Shown one piece after another: positions 1 through 6,285 of a stretch of 9,498 nt of DNA. Source of the stretch: Bacillota bacterium (GTDB lineage Bacteria > Bacillota > Clostridia > Oscillospirales > Butyricicoccaceae); the NCBI GenBank assembly GCA_030705725.1, contig JAUZPW010000039.1:1-9498 (forward strand). Reading direction: 5' to 3'. The notes under the pieces are model-generated. The model saw nothing but the letters and a program-made list of their open reading frames with translations, did no database searches and was not told the DNA's origin. Both the position numbers and the translations under genes were made by a program. Each line of letters starts with the position of its first letter. The stretch's first letter is position 1.

Positions 1-273
1 CTTAAAATCGAGCGCTTCCTGCCCGGAAGGCAGGGCGGAGAGCAGCAGATAGGCGCAAGAGTATCCTACAACGAAATAGATATGGTTTTATTTTTCAGAG
101 ACCCGTTTACGGACAAACAGTATGAGCCGGACGTTCATTCACTCATTCGGCTCTGCGACATACACAATATTCCGATTGCAACAAACGTAGCTACCGCTGA
201 AATGCTTATTTTGGGGCTCGGACGCGGAGACCTCGGCTGGCGCGATATTGTAAATCCCAAAAACAAGAGATAG
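1..273 (+). CDS. mgsA: Methylglyoxal synthase family protein, C-terminal part (5' end outside window)
   Basis: The frame is open from base 1 and gives 90 residues before a TAG stop. By alignment to the roughly 150-residue E. coli enzyme, about 57 N-terminal residues are missing. The first ATG in the window (position 82) is internal, because family-conserved sequence (GGEQQIGAR, then FFRDP) begins before it. The family converts dihydroxyacetone phosphate to methylglyoxal and phosphate in the cytosol. Seen here: GGEQQIGA at fragment residues 12-19, FFRDP ending near residue 36, EPDV near 42-45 and the IPIATNVATAE segment near 62-72. These match the family backbone, but three active-site positions differ from E. 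coli numbering: Ser65 is Pro, the catalytic base Asp71 is Glu, and His98 is Tyr. Asp91, Asp101 and Gly66 are kept. Family membership is secure. Whether it makes methylglyoxal is uncertain, so the symbol is provisional. An intrinsic terminator follows 12 bases after the stop. Confidence 0.85.
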   Translation, partial: LKIERFLPGRQGGEQQIGARVSYNEIDMVLFFRDPFTDKQYEPDVHSLIRLCDIHNIPIATNVATAEMLILGLGRGDLGWRDIVNPKNKR

Positions 274-285
274 TAGCATTAAATT

Positions 286-318
286 CGCTCCGTCTCACTA
301 ATGGGGCGGAGCGTTTTT
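286..318 (+). terminator. Intrinsic terminator after the mgsA-like gene
   Basis: An 11-bp stem pairs 286-296 with 303-313 (CGCTCCGTCTC with GGGGCGGAGCG, two G-T wobbles) around a 6-base loop, and five T follow at 314-318. This is a textbook Rho-independent terminator for the upstream gene. It also shows that the upstream in-frame ATG at 301, which lies inside the right half of the hairpin, is not the hisS start. Confidence 0.9.
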
Positions 319-353
319 GTATTCGCCCGAAAAATCGGAATTCACGGATTACG

Positions 354-360
354 AAAGGAG
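354..360 (+). promoter_or_regulatory. Ribosome binding site deciding the hisS start
   Basis: AAAGGAG lies 6 bases before the ATG at 367. It selects this start over the in-frame ATG at 301, which has no such site and sits within the terminator hairpin. Confidence 0.85.
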
Positions 361-366
361 TTAACT

Positions 367-1638
367 ATGGGTGAAAAAATACAAAAACTTAAGGGCACGG
401 CCGATGTTACACCGGATCAGTCCTTTAAGTGGCAATATGTGGAGAGCATTTTAAGAGACATCGCTAAAAGATTCGGATACCATGAAATCAGAATACCGAC
501 GTTCGAACGCACGGAGCTTTTCCTGAGAGGCATCGGAGACACTACCGACGTCGTTCAGAAAGAAATGTACACTTTTCTGGACAAATCGGACCGCTCGGTT
601 ACCCTAAGGCCGGAAGGGACGGCTTCAGTCGTCCGCGCTTTTGTTGAAAACTCGCTTTACGCCGGGGTTATGCCGTTTAAGGTTTACTATATCGTTCCGA
701 ATTTCCGCTATGAGAAGCCTCAGGCTGGACGGCTGCGCGAGCACCACCAGTTCGGCATCGAGTGTTTCGGGGCAAAAGGGCCTGCCGCCGACGCCGAGGT
801 TATCGCAGTCATAGACACTATATTAAAACGGCTCGGAATAACCGGAGTGTCCGTGCGGGTAAATTCAATCGGGTGTCCGGATTGCCGCGTCAAATATGTA
901 AAAGCGCTTAAGGAGTATTTTGAGACCAGAAAGGGCGACCTCTGCCCTACCTGCCTTGAACGCCTTGAAAAAAACCCCATGCGCATATTGGATTGCAAGA
1001 GCCCGATCTGCGGAGCTATTGCTAAAGAGGCTCCGAAAACAATAGATTACCTTTGCGGCGACTGTACTGCCCATTTTGAAGAAGTCCTCAGATGTTTAAT
1101 TGATCTTGACGTGAAATTTGAGGTAGACCCCGGAATAGTGAGAGGGCTTGACTATTATAACCGCACGGTATTCGAATTTTACACCGATACGATAGGGGCC
1201 CAAGGTACGATTTGCGGCGGCGGACGTTATGACGGCCTTGTCAGTTTACTCGGCGGGCCGGATACGCCGGCGCTGGGATTCGGCTGCGGGCTCGAGCGGC
1301 TTCTTCTGACAATGGAGGCATGCGGCGCGAAGTTCCCAGAAGTGCCGGCTCCGGATATTTATATCGCGGGGATTGGCGACAACGCGAAGAAAGCCGTGCG
1401 CAAGCTTTGCCATGAGCTGAGGCTTAACGGGGTCGCGGCAGAGTATGACCTCTGCGACAGGGGGGTAAAGCTCCAGGTCCGGCATGCAGACCGTCTGGGC
1501 GCAAAATACAAGCTTGTAATCGGCGAGGACGAGCTTTTAAGCGGATACGGGAAAATCGAGGACATGAACTCGAACCGTGCAGCTACGACAAGGCTTTCGG
1601 TTGACAGCATTACAAGAGCGGTAAAAGGCTTGATGTAA
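367..1638 (+). CDS. hisS: Histidyl-tRNA synthetase
   Basis: A class II synthetase that charges tRNA-His with histidine using ATP in the cytosol. The product is 423 residues, usual for bacterial HisRS. An in-frame ATG at 301 would add 22 residues encoded by a terminator hairpin, so the start at 367 with its AAAGGAG site is chosen. Seen in order: the N-terminal KLKGTADVTP segment (residues 7-16); motif 1 around HEIRIPTFERTELF (39-52); RPEGTASVVRAF (81-92); motif 2 from FRYEKPQAGRLRE to GIE (113-132); a Cys-rich insertion domain (about 165-240); the HisRS-specific RGLDYYNRTVFEF (259-271); motif 3 ALGFGCGLERL (302-312); and a C-terminal anticodon-binding domain (about 329-423). The insertion holds paired cysteines at 170/173, 193/196 and 230/233 plus C210 and C215. 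aspS follows after 29 bases, so the two are probably co-transcribed. No clear promoter or T-box leader is visible upstream. Confidence 0.97.
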   Translation: MGEKIQKLKGTADVTPDQSFKWQYVESILRDIAKRFGYHEIRIPTFERTELFLRGIGDTTDVVQKEMYTFLDKSDRSVTLRPEGTASVVRAFVENSLYAGVMPFKVYYIVPNFRYEKPQAGRLREHHQFGIECFGAKGPAADAEVIAVIDTILKRLGITGVSVRVNSIGCPDCRVKYVKALKEYFETRKGDLCPTCLERLEKNPMRILDCKSPICGAIAKEAPKTIDYLCGDCTAHFEEVLRCLIDLDVKFEVDPGIVRGLDYYNRTVFEFYTDTIGAQGTICGGGRYDGLVSLLGGPDTPALGFGCGLERLLLTMEACGAKFPEVPAPDIYIAGIGDNAKKAVRKLCHELRLNGVAAEYDLCDRGVKLQVRHADRLGAKYKLVIGEDELLSGYGKIEDMNSNRAATTRLSVDSITRAVKGLM

Positions 1639-1667
1639 TAATACGTAAAGGTTGACGAGGTATAATT

Positions 1668-3455
1668 ATGGTTAAATACAATGCGGAATACGGACGGGAG
1701 GACTATTGCGGCACGCTGAGGGAAAAGGACATCGGAAGGCATGTCGCGGTTTGCGGATGGGTTTCAAGGATGCGCGATCTCGGAAGCCTGATTTTTATTG
1801 ATCTGCGCGACCGGGAGGGCATCGTTCAATGCGTTTTTGACGAGTCGTGCGGCAAAGAAATTTTCGATCTGGCATTTTCGGCGCGCTCGGAGTATGTTCT
1901 GAAAATCACGGGAACGGTGCGCGAACGCGCTTCTAAAAATCCGAAGCTGCCCACAGGAAATATTGAAATATTATCTGACGGAATTCGGATTTTTTCAAAA
2001 TCCGAGACGCCTCCGTTTGAGATAAGCGATGGCATTGACGTTAACGATCAGCTCAGGCTCAAATACAGGTATTTAGACCTGCGCCGCGCGTCGCTGCAGG
2101 AGTCTATAAGGCTGCGCCACAGGATCACGCAGATTGCGCGAAATTATTTCGACGGCGAGGGCTTTCTTGAAATCGAAACCCCGATCCTGACAAAGTCTAC
2201 CCCGGAGGGCGCGAGAGATTACCTCGTCCCGAGCCGCGTACATCCGGGCAGGTTCTATGCGCTGCCTCAGTCGCCTCAGCAGTATAAGCAGATACTGATG
2301 ATCGCAGGCTTCGACCGATATATCCAAATCGCGCGTTGCTTCCGCGACGAGGATCTCCGCGCGGACAGGCAGCCTGAGTTTACGCAAATCGATCTTGAAA
2401 TGTCTTTTGTCGGCGTGGACGACGTAATAGCGGTGAACGAGGGATTCCTGAAACAGATTTTTAAGGAAATCCTGTCGATCGACGTCGAACTGCCGCTTCC
2501 ACGTATTACGTGGCGCGAGGCGATGGACAGGTTCGGCTCTGATAAGCCGGATCTGCGCTTCGGCATGGAAATAAAGGATATATCATCAGTTGCTGAAAAT
2601 TGCGGATTCAAGGTGTTTTCAGACGCCGTAAAAGCAGGGGGCACGGTAAGGCTTATTACGGTGCCGGGCGGGGCGTCTAAATTTACCCGCAAGGAAATAG
2701 ATTCACTTTCGGAATATGTAAAGACTTACAGGGCTAAAGGCCTGGCATGGTACAGAATGGCGGAAGAAACCACCTCGAGCTTCGCCAAGTTCCTGACTCC
2801 GTCTGAAACTGAGGAAATTTTGGGCGTCGCTCAGGCAAAGCAGGGCGATCTTGTACTGATTATTGCGGACGGGGACGAGTTAACGGCGCTCACAGCTTTG
2901 GGCAGCCTCAGGTGCGAGGTCGCAAAAAGGCTGGGGCTTATGGAACCGGGCGATTACAAGCTTCTCTGGGTTACCGAATTCCCGCTTCTCGAATACTCCG
3001 AGGAAGAAAAGCGATATGTGGCGATACACCATCCGTTTACCGCGCCGATGGATGAGGACATAGACATGCTGAAAACAGATCCGGGACGCGTCCGCTCAAA
3101 GGCATACGATATTGTACTGAACGGAACGGAACTTGGCGGCGGATCGATCAGAATACACGATACGGACCTTCAGACAACTATCTTTGAGGCGCTCGGCTTT
3201 ACTAAGGAAGAGGCGAAGGAGCGTTTCGGGCATCTGCTTGAAGCATTCCGTTACGGAGCGCCGCCGCACGGAGGTCTTGCATATGGTCTGGACCGGTTAT
3301 GCATGCTGCTGTCCGGCAGGGACTCGATCAGGGACGTTATTGCTTTCCCCAAGGTGCAGAATGCCTCCGAGCCGATGACGAGCTGTCCGTCCGAAGTTGA
3401 AGGCAAACAGCTGCGCGAGCTTTCGATAGGAATAACTGCGGAAAACAACAAATAA
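1668..3455 (+). CDS. aspS: Aspartyl-tRNA synthetase, bacterial type
   Basis: A class IIb synthetase that attaches aspartate to tRNA-Asp. At 595 residues it is the usual length for bacterial AspRS with the GAD insertion. The ATG follows GAGG at 1657-1660 by 7 bases. Seen in order: an OB-fold anticodon-binding domain (about 15-110) containing FIDLRDREGIVQCVFD; the YLDLRR linker (135-140); motif 1 around FLEIETPILTKSTPEGARDYL (166-186); QSPQQYKQ (201-208) in the active site; motif 2 CFRDEDLRADRQPEFTQ (224-240); the GAD domain (about 290-415); GTELGGGSIRIHD (486-498); and motif 3 HGGLAYGLDRL (534-544). The end, SCPSEVEGKQLRELSI, is family-typical. Leu94 aligns approximately with a position linked to tRNA-Asp/tRNA-Asn discrimination, so this could be a non-discriminating enzyme; that is inference only. 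It follows hisS by 29 bases and a hairpin lies 5 bases after its stop. Confidence 0.97.
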   Translation: MVKYNAEYGREDYCGTLREKDIGRHVAVCGWVSRMRDLGSLIFIDLRDREGIVQCVFDESCGKEIFDLAFSARSEYVLKITGTVRERASKNPKLPTGNIEILSDGIRIFSKSETPPFEISDGIDVNDQLRLKYRYLDLRRASLQESIRLRHRITQIARNYFDGEGFLEIETPILTKSTPEGARDYLVPSRVHPGRFYALPQSPQQYKQILMIAGFDRYIQIARCFRDEDLRADRQPEFTQIDLEMSFVGVDDVIAVNEGFLKQIFKEILSIDVELPLPRITWREAMDRFGSDKPDLRFGMEIKDISSVAENCGFKVFSDAVKAGGTVRLITVPGGASKFTRKEIDSLSEYVKTYRAKGLAWYRMAEETTSSFAKFLTPSETEEILGVAQAKQGDLVLIIADGDELTALTALGSLRCEVAKRLGLMEPGDYKLLWVTEFPLLEYSEEEKRYVAIHHPFTAPMDEDIDMLKTDPGRVRSKAYDIVLNGTELGGGSIRIHDTDLQTTIFEALGFTKEEAKERFGHLLEAFRYGAPPHGGLAYGLDRLCMLLSGRDSIRDVIAFPKVQNASEPMTSCPSEVEGKQLRELSIGITAENNK

Positions 3456-3460
3456 TATTA

Positions 3461-3502
3461 AAGGCTTTGACTGTCCCCAGCCGGACGGTCATTGCCTTAT
3501 TT
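3461..3502 (+). terminator. Long hairpin between aspS and trmL, possible terminator
   Basis: Bases 3461-3476 pair with 3483-3498 (16 positions: 13 Watson-Crick pairs, one G-T wobble and a two-base T-T internal mismatch) around the 6-base loop CCAGCC. It starts 5 bases after the aspS stop. The tail is only ATTT, so it may be a weak or partial terminator, a 3'-end stabiliser, or a processing site rather than a full stop signal. Confidence 0.55.
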
Positions 3503-3531
3503 CCGATATAACAGAGATTAGAGGTCCTTCT

Positions 3532-4020
3532 ATGCTTAATATTGTTCTGGTTGAGCCCGAGATACCCCAGAACACGGGAAATATCGCGCGGACATGCGCC
3601 GCGACAAACACAAGGCTTCACCTTGTAAAGCCGCTGGGATTTACGCTTGACGACAGGAAAATGAAAAGGTGCGGCCTTGATTACTGGCATCTGTTAAAGG
3701 TTCAGGTGTACGAAAATCTTGACGACTTTTTCAATATCAACAAAAATGCAAGATTTGTATTTTCTACAACGAAAGCTAAATATATTTATAGTGAGTTTAG
3801 CTTCAGAGACGAGGATTTTATACTTTTCGGGAAGGAAACAGCGGGACTTCCGGAGAAGCTTCTTAAAAACAACATCGAAAGCTGTATACGTATCCCGATG
3901 GTTCAGGGGGCGAGAAGCCTGAATCTCTCAAATTCGGTGGCCGTAGTTACGTATGAGGCCCTGAGGCAGCTGTCTTTTCCCGGATTAACGGAATCCAGCG
4001 ACTATTTTAAGAATGCCTGA
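3532..4020 (+). CDS. trmL: tRNA (cytidine/uridine 34-2'-O)-methyltransferase TrmL (SPOUT family)
   Basis: An S-adenosylmethionine-dependent enzyme that methylates the ribose 2'-OH of the wobble base of certain tRNA-Leu species. At 162 residues it matches the small single-domain TrmL/YibK/CspR group (about 155-165). Seen: the N-terminal EPEIPQNTGNIARTCAAT (residues 8-25), then LVKPLGFTLDDRKMKRCGLDYW (31-52). The SPOUT knot motifs follow: FILFGKETAGLP (96-107) and IPMVQGARSLNLSNSVAVV (121-139) with YEALRQ after it. The RSLNLSNSVAVV signature is diagnostic. The ATG has AGAGG at 3520-3524, 7 bases upstream. The gene lies 76 bases after aspS with a hairpin between, and 24 bases before the degV-family gene. 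Which tRNAs it modifies here cannot be read from the sequence. Confidence 0.93.
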   Translation: MLNIVLVEPEIPQNTGNIARTCAATNTRLHLVKPLGFTLDDRKMKRCGLDYWHLLKVQVYENLDDFFNINKNARFVFSTTKAKYIYSEFSFRDEDFILFGKETAGLPEKLLKNNIESCIRIPMVQGARSLNLSNSVAVVTYEALRQLSFPGLTESSDYFKNA

Positions 4021-4030
4021 TCACGGCGCT

Positions 4031-4037
4031 GAGGAGG
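4031..4037 (+). promoter_or_regulatory. Strong ribosome binding site supporting a TTG start
   Basis: GAGGAGG lies 7 bases before TTG at 4045. No ATG or GTG is placed where it could precede the conserved DegV N-terminus (ILIVSDSASDIP), so TTG is taken as the start. An in-frame CTG at 4042 is a less likely alternative. Confidence 0.8.
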
Positions 4038-4044
4038 GAAACTG

Positions 4045-4905
4045 TTGGAAAAAATTCTTATTGTCAGCGATTCCGCAAGTGACATTCCAAAGGAAGAAGT
4101 TAAAAAGCACGGGATTGTAATACTGCCCATAACCATAAGTTACGGAGGAAAAACTTACTCGGAATATGATATTGTCCCTCAGGATTACTGGAGGATACTG
4201 GAAAATACAGACGAAATTCCAACCACATCGCAGGTAACTCTGGATGCTTACATAGAGACGTTCAGGAAAGCGCAGGATAACGGTTATTCCCATGTTTTAT
4301 GCATATTGATAAATGCCAAGGGATCCGGCACGTACTCAACGGGCTGCGCGGCTCGGGAAATATTTTATTCGGAATGCGGAAACGACATGAGGATAGAGCT
4401 TCTTGATTCCCGCACGTATTCCTATATTTACGGACGGATTGCCGTAAACTGCGCTAAAATGCGCGACAGGGGAGACTTATTCGAAGATATTCTTAACGAC
4501 GCCCGCGGAAAAATAGAAAGCTCCCGGGCGTTCCTTGCGGTTTTCAGCTTAAAACACCTGAGAAAAAGCGGGCGGATTTCCGGTGGCGCGGCTTTTATCG
4601 GTGAAGCTCTCGGATTAAGGCCTATTTCCGACGTGTATAACGGTTCGGTTACCGTTTTTGACAAAGTCAGGAGCGACCATGCCCTGATTCCGAGGATTTC
4701 CGCGCATGTTAAGAAGCTTATAAAATCACCCGAGGAACAGACAATCATCCTGCTTTACTCGGATGTCCCGGAGGATGAACTCAAAAAAGCCGAGCAGCTT
4801 CTGATTGGAGATGTCGGCGCTATGGCCGTCCGCCGAGTGCCTATAGGTCCATCCGTTACGACAAACAGCGGGCCGAAGTCTATCGGTGTCGCTTTTTACG
4901 GGTAA
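4045..4905 (+). CDS. DegV family protein (FakB-like fatty-acid-binding protein)
   Basis: DegV proteins bind a fatty acid; the FakB members present it to the kinase FakA, giving acyl-phosphate for phospholipid synthesis. The product is 286 residues, usual for the family, and starts at TTG behind a strong GAGGAGG site. Seen: the N-terminal ILIVSDSASDIP (residues 4-15), TTSQ (60-63), GSGTYST (93-99), the LLDS strand (119-122), LRKSGRIS (172-179) followed by a glycine-rich segment and LRPI, and the C-terminal IGPSVTTNSGPKSIGVAF (267-284). The canonical C-terminal His-x-Gly-Pro-Gly reads Asn274-Ser-Gly-Pro-Lys278, so both the His and the last Gly are replaced. The fold and the ligand-binding Thr-Ser positions look intact. 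It is 24 bases after trmL and probably in the same transcript. No FakA gene is in the window, so a role in exogenous fatty-acid use is inferred from family only. Confidence 0.9.
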   Translation: MEKILIVSDSASDIPKEEVKKHGIVILPITISYGGKTYSEYDIVPQDYWRILENTDEIPTTSQVTLDAYIETFRKAQDNGYSHVLCILINAKGSGTYSTGCAAREIFYSECGNDMRIELLDSRTYSYIYGRIAVNCAKMRDRGDLFEDILNDARGKIESSRAFLAVFSLKHLRKSGRISGGAAFIGEALGLRPISDVYNGSVTVFDKVRSDHALIPRISAHVKKLIKSPEEQTIILLYSDVPEDELKKAEQLLIGDVGAMAVRRVPIGPSVTTNSGPKSIGVAFYG

Positions 4906-4934
4906 AAGAGAGGCTAATAATAAAAGCATAGAAT

Positions 4935-4953
4935 TTGTTAAAAAAAGTAACAA
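4935..4953. promoter_or_regulatory. Rex-like inverted repeat upstream of the pgk promoter
   Basis: TTGTTA (4935-4940) and TAACAA (4948-4953) form a perfect 6-bp inverted repeat separated by 7 bases. The half-sites equal those of the Rex redox-repressor consensus (TTGTTAA-N4-TTAACAA, i.e. a 6-base spacer between these hexamers), but the spacer is one base longer. It ends 18 bases before the -35 box. An alternative is a weak AT-rich hairpin after degV. Confidence 0.35.
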
Positions 4954-4971
4954 TATTTGGAGAACTACACA

Positions 4972-5000
4972 TTGATTTTTTAATAATCAGGTAATATAAT
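4972..5000 (+). promoter_or_regulatory. Sigma-A-type promoter of the glycolytic operon
   Basis: A -35 box TTGATT (4972-4977) is followed, after exactly 17 bases, by a perfect -10 TATAAT (4995-5000). Transcription would start near 5006-5008, about 55 bases before the pgk ATG. The surrounding gap is AT-rich, as expected of a Gram-positive promoter. An imperfect inverted repeat, TGATT (4973-4977) and AATCA (4985-4989), overlaps the -35 box and spacer and could be an operator. This is the best promoter seen in the window. Confidence 0.8.
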
Positions 5001-5003
5001 GTA

Positions 5004-5033
5004 CAGGATTTGAGAGTTTTTTTGAAAATCCTG
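5004..5033 (+). promoter_or_regulatory. Inverted repeat at the predicted transcript 5' end
   Basis: CAGGATTT (5004-5011) pairs perfectly with AAATCCTG (5026-5033) around a 14-base loop. It begins 4 bases after the -10 box, so it would lie at the extreme 5' end of the pgk mRNA. It could stabilise the mRNA or act as a DNA operator, since the half-sites are 22 bases apart, about two helical turns. There is no T tract after it, so it is not a terminator. Confidence 0.5.
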
Positions 5034-5060
5034 CATAATTAAATATGAGGAAGTGGCAAG

Positions 5061-6254
5061 ATGAAGTACGACAAAAAAAGTGTGGAAGACATTGACGTTC
5101 ACGGCAAAAAGGTTCTCGTTCGCTGCGACTTTAACGTACCGCAGGATGAAACCGGCAAAATTACAAACGACAAGCGGATCGTGGCGTCTATTCCGACAAT
5201 CAGATACTTGCTGGACCACCACGCAAAGGTTATCCTTTGCTCTCATTTGGGCCGTCCAAAGGGAAAATTCGATTTGAAATATTCGCTTAAGCCCGTTGCC
5301 GAGTCTCTTTCAAAAATATTGGGCTTTACAGTCAAGCTTGCACCAGATGCAATAGGCGAAGGCGCAAAGAACCTTGCAGAGTCTCTCCGTGAGGGCGAGG
5401 CTATATTGCTGGAAAACGTTCGCTTTTATCCTGAAGAGGAAGCAAACGATCCCGAATTCGCCAAAAAGCTTGCATCCTTAGCGGATATTTATGTAAACGA
5501 CGCGTTCGGAACTTCCCACAGGGCGCATGCGTCTACAGCTGGAGTGGCTGCCTTTTTACCCGCTGTATGCGGATACCTTATTCAGAAAGAAATAACTGTT
5601 ATGGGCAGCGCCCTTGAAAATCCGAAAAGGCCGCTTGTCGCGATTCTAGGCGGAGCAAAGGTTTCGGACAAAATCGGAGTTATCAACAACCTCCTTGAAA
5701 AATGTGACACGATTATCATTGGCGGAGGTATGGGGTATACTTTCCTGAAGGCTTTAGGTAAGGAAATCGGCAAATCGCTTCTTGAAGCGGACAAGCTTGA
5801 TTACGCGCGCGATATGGTAAAAAAGGCCAGCGAAAAAGGCGTTAAGTTCTTACTGCCAAAAGATTCACTGGCAGCCGATTCGTTTGCGGCTGATTCTCCC
5901 TTTATTGCAACGGAGGATGAAAATATTCCGGCGGACAAAATGGGCCTTGATATCGGGCCTAAAACAATTGAAGCTTACCGGAATGCCATTAAAGGCGCCG
6001 GCACCGTCATCTGGAACGGACCGATGGGCGTGTTCGAATTCGATGCCTTCTCAATGGGCACATCCGCAATTGCCGAAGCTATAGTGAACGAAAAAGGCGT
6101 GATTTCAATAATTGGCGGAGGGGATTCCGTTTCTGCGGTCAAAAAACTAGGGTATTCAGACAGAATGACTCATATATCTACCGGCGGCGGCGCTTCTCTT
6201 GAATTTTTAGAGGGTATCGAACTGCCGGGTATTGCCTGCCTTTTGGATAAATAA
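5061..6254 (+). CDS. pgk: Phosphoglycerate kinase
   Basis: Transfers the acyl phosphate of 1,3-bisphosphoglycerate to ADP, giving 3-phosphoglycerate and ATP, the first ATP-yielding step of glycolysis. At 397 residues it matches the usual 390-400. Seen in the N-terminal domain: VRCDFNVP (20-27), SHLGRPKG (61-68) and NDAFGTSHRAHAS (146-158), which bind the phosphoglycerate. In the C-terminal nucleotide domain: GGAKVSDKIGVI (197-208), IIGGGMGYTF (219-228), the WNGPMGVFE loop (318-326), IGGGDS (351-356) and HISTGGGASLEFLEG (371-385). No key motif is missing. The ATG follows a purine-rich GAGGAAGTGG (5047-5056). It is the first gene of the operon and has its own promoter 61 bases upstream. No gap gene precedes it, unlike many Gram-positive triose operons. 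tpiA follows after 31 bases. Confidence 0.98.
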   Translation: MKYDKKSVEDIDVHGKKVLVRCDFNVPQDETGKITNDKRIVASIPTIRYLLDHHAKVILCSHLGRPKGKFDLKYSLKPVAESLSKILGFTVKLAPDAIGEGAKNLAESLREGEAILLENVRFYPEEEANDPEFAKKLASLADIYVNDAFGTSHRAHASTAGVAAFLPAVCGYLIQKEITVMGSALENPKRPLVAILGGAKVSDKIGVINNLLEKCDTIIIGGGMGYTFLKALGKEIGKSLLEADKLDYARDMVKKASEKGVKFLLPKDSLAADSFAADSPFIATEDENIPADKMGLDIGPKTIEAYRNAIKGAGTVIWNGPMGVFEFDAFSMGTSAIAEAIVNEKGVISIIGGGDSVSAVKKLGYSDRMTHISTGGGASLEFLEGIELPGIACLLDK

Positions 6255-6272
6255 TTCTGCAAGAGCACTTTT

Positions 6273-6279
6273 AAGGGGG
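6273..6279 (+). promoter_or_regulatory. Ribosome binding site deciding the tpiA start
   Basis: AAGGGGG lies 6 bases before ATG 6286. An in-frame ATG at 6232 would add 18 residues unlike TpiA and overlap the end of pgk, so the downstream start is chosen. Confidence 0.85.
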
Positions 6280-6285
6280 ATAATA

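Noticed and set aside
274..366. Possible T-box riboswitch upstream of hisS.
   Set aside because: The gap is only 93 bases and lacks the conserved T-box sequence and antiterminator. The terminator present fits the end of the mgsA-like gene.
1652..1666. TTGACG and TATAAT boxes just before aspS, resembling a promoter.
   Set aside because: The boxes are only 3 bases apart, far from the 16-18 needed, and they overlap the aspS ribosome binding site. hisS-aspS co-transcription explains expression better.
3467..3512. TTGACT (3467-3472) and TATAAC (3507-3512) before trmL as a possible promoter.
   Set aside because: The spacer is 34 bases and the TTGACT lies inside the hairpin stem. No correctly spaced partner exists for either box.
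5868..5907. Tandem AADSF/AADSP repeat in Pgk, as a possible small duplication.
   Set aside because: Phosphoglycerate kinases usually have a similar VADxFxADA stretch at this place, so it is family-typical rather than a recent duplication.
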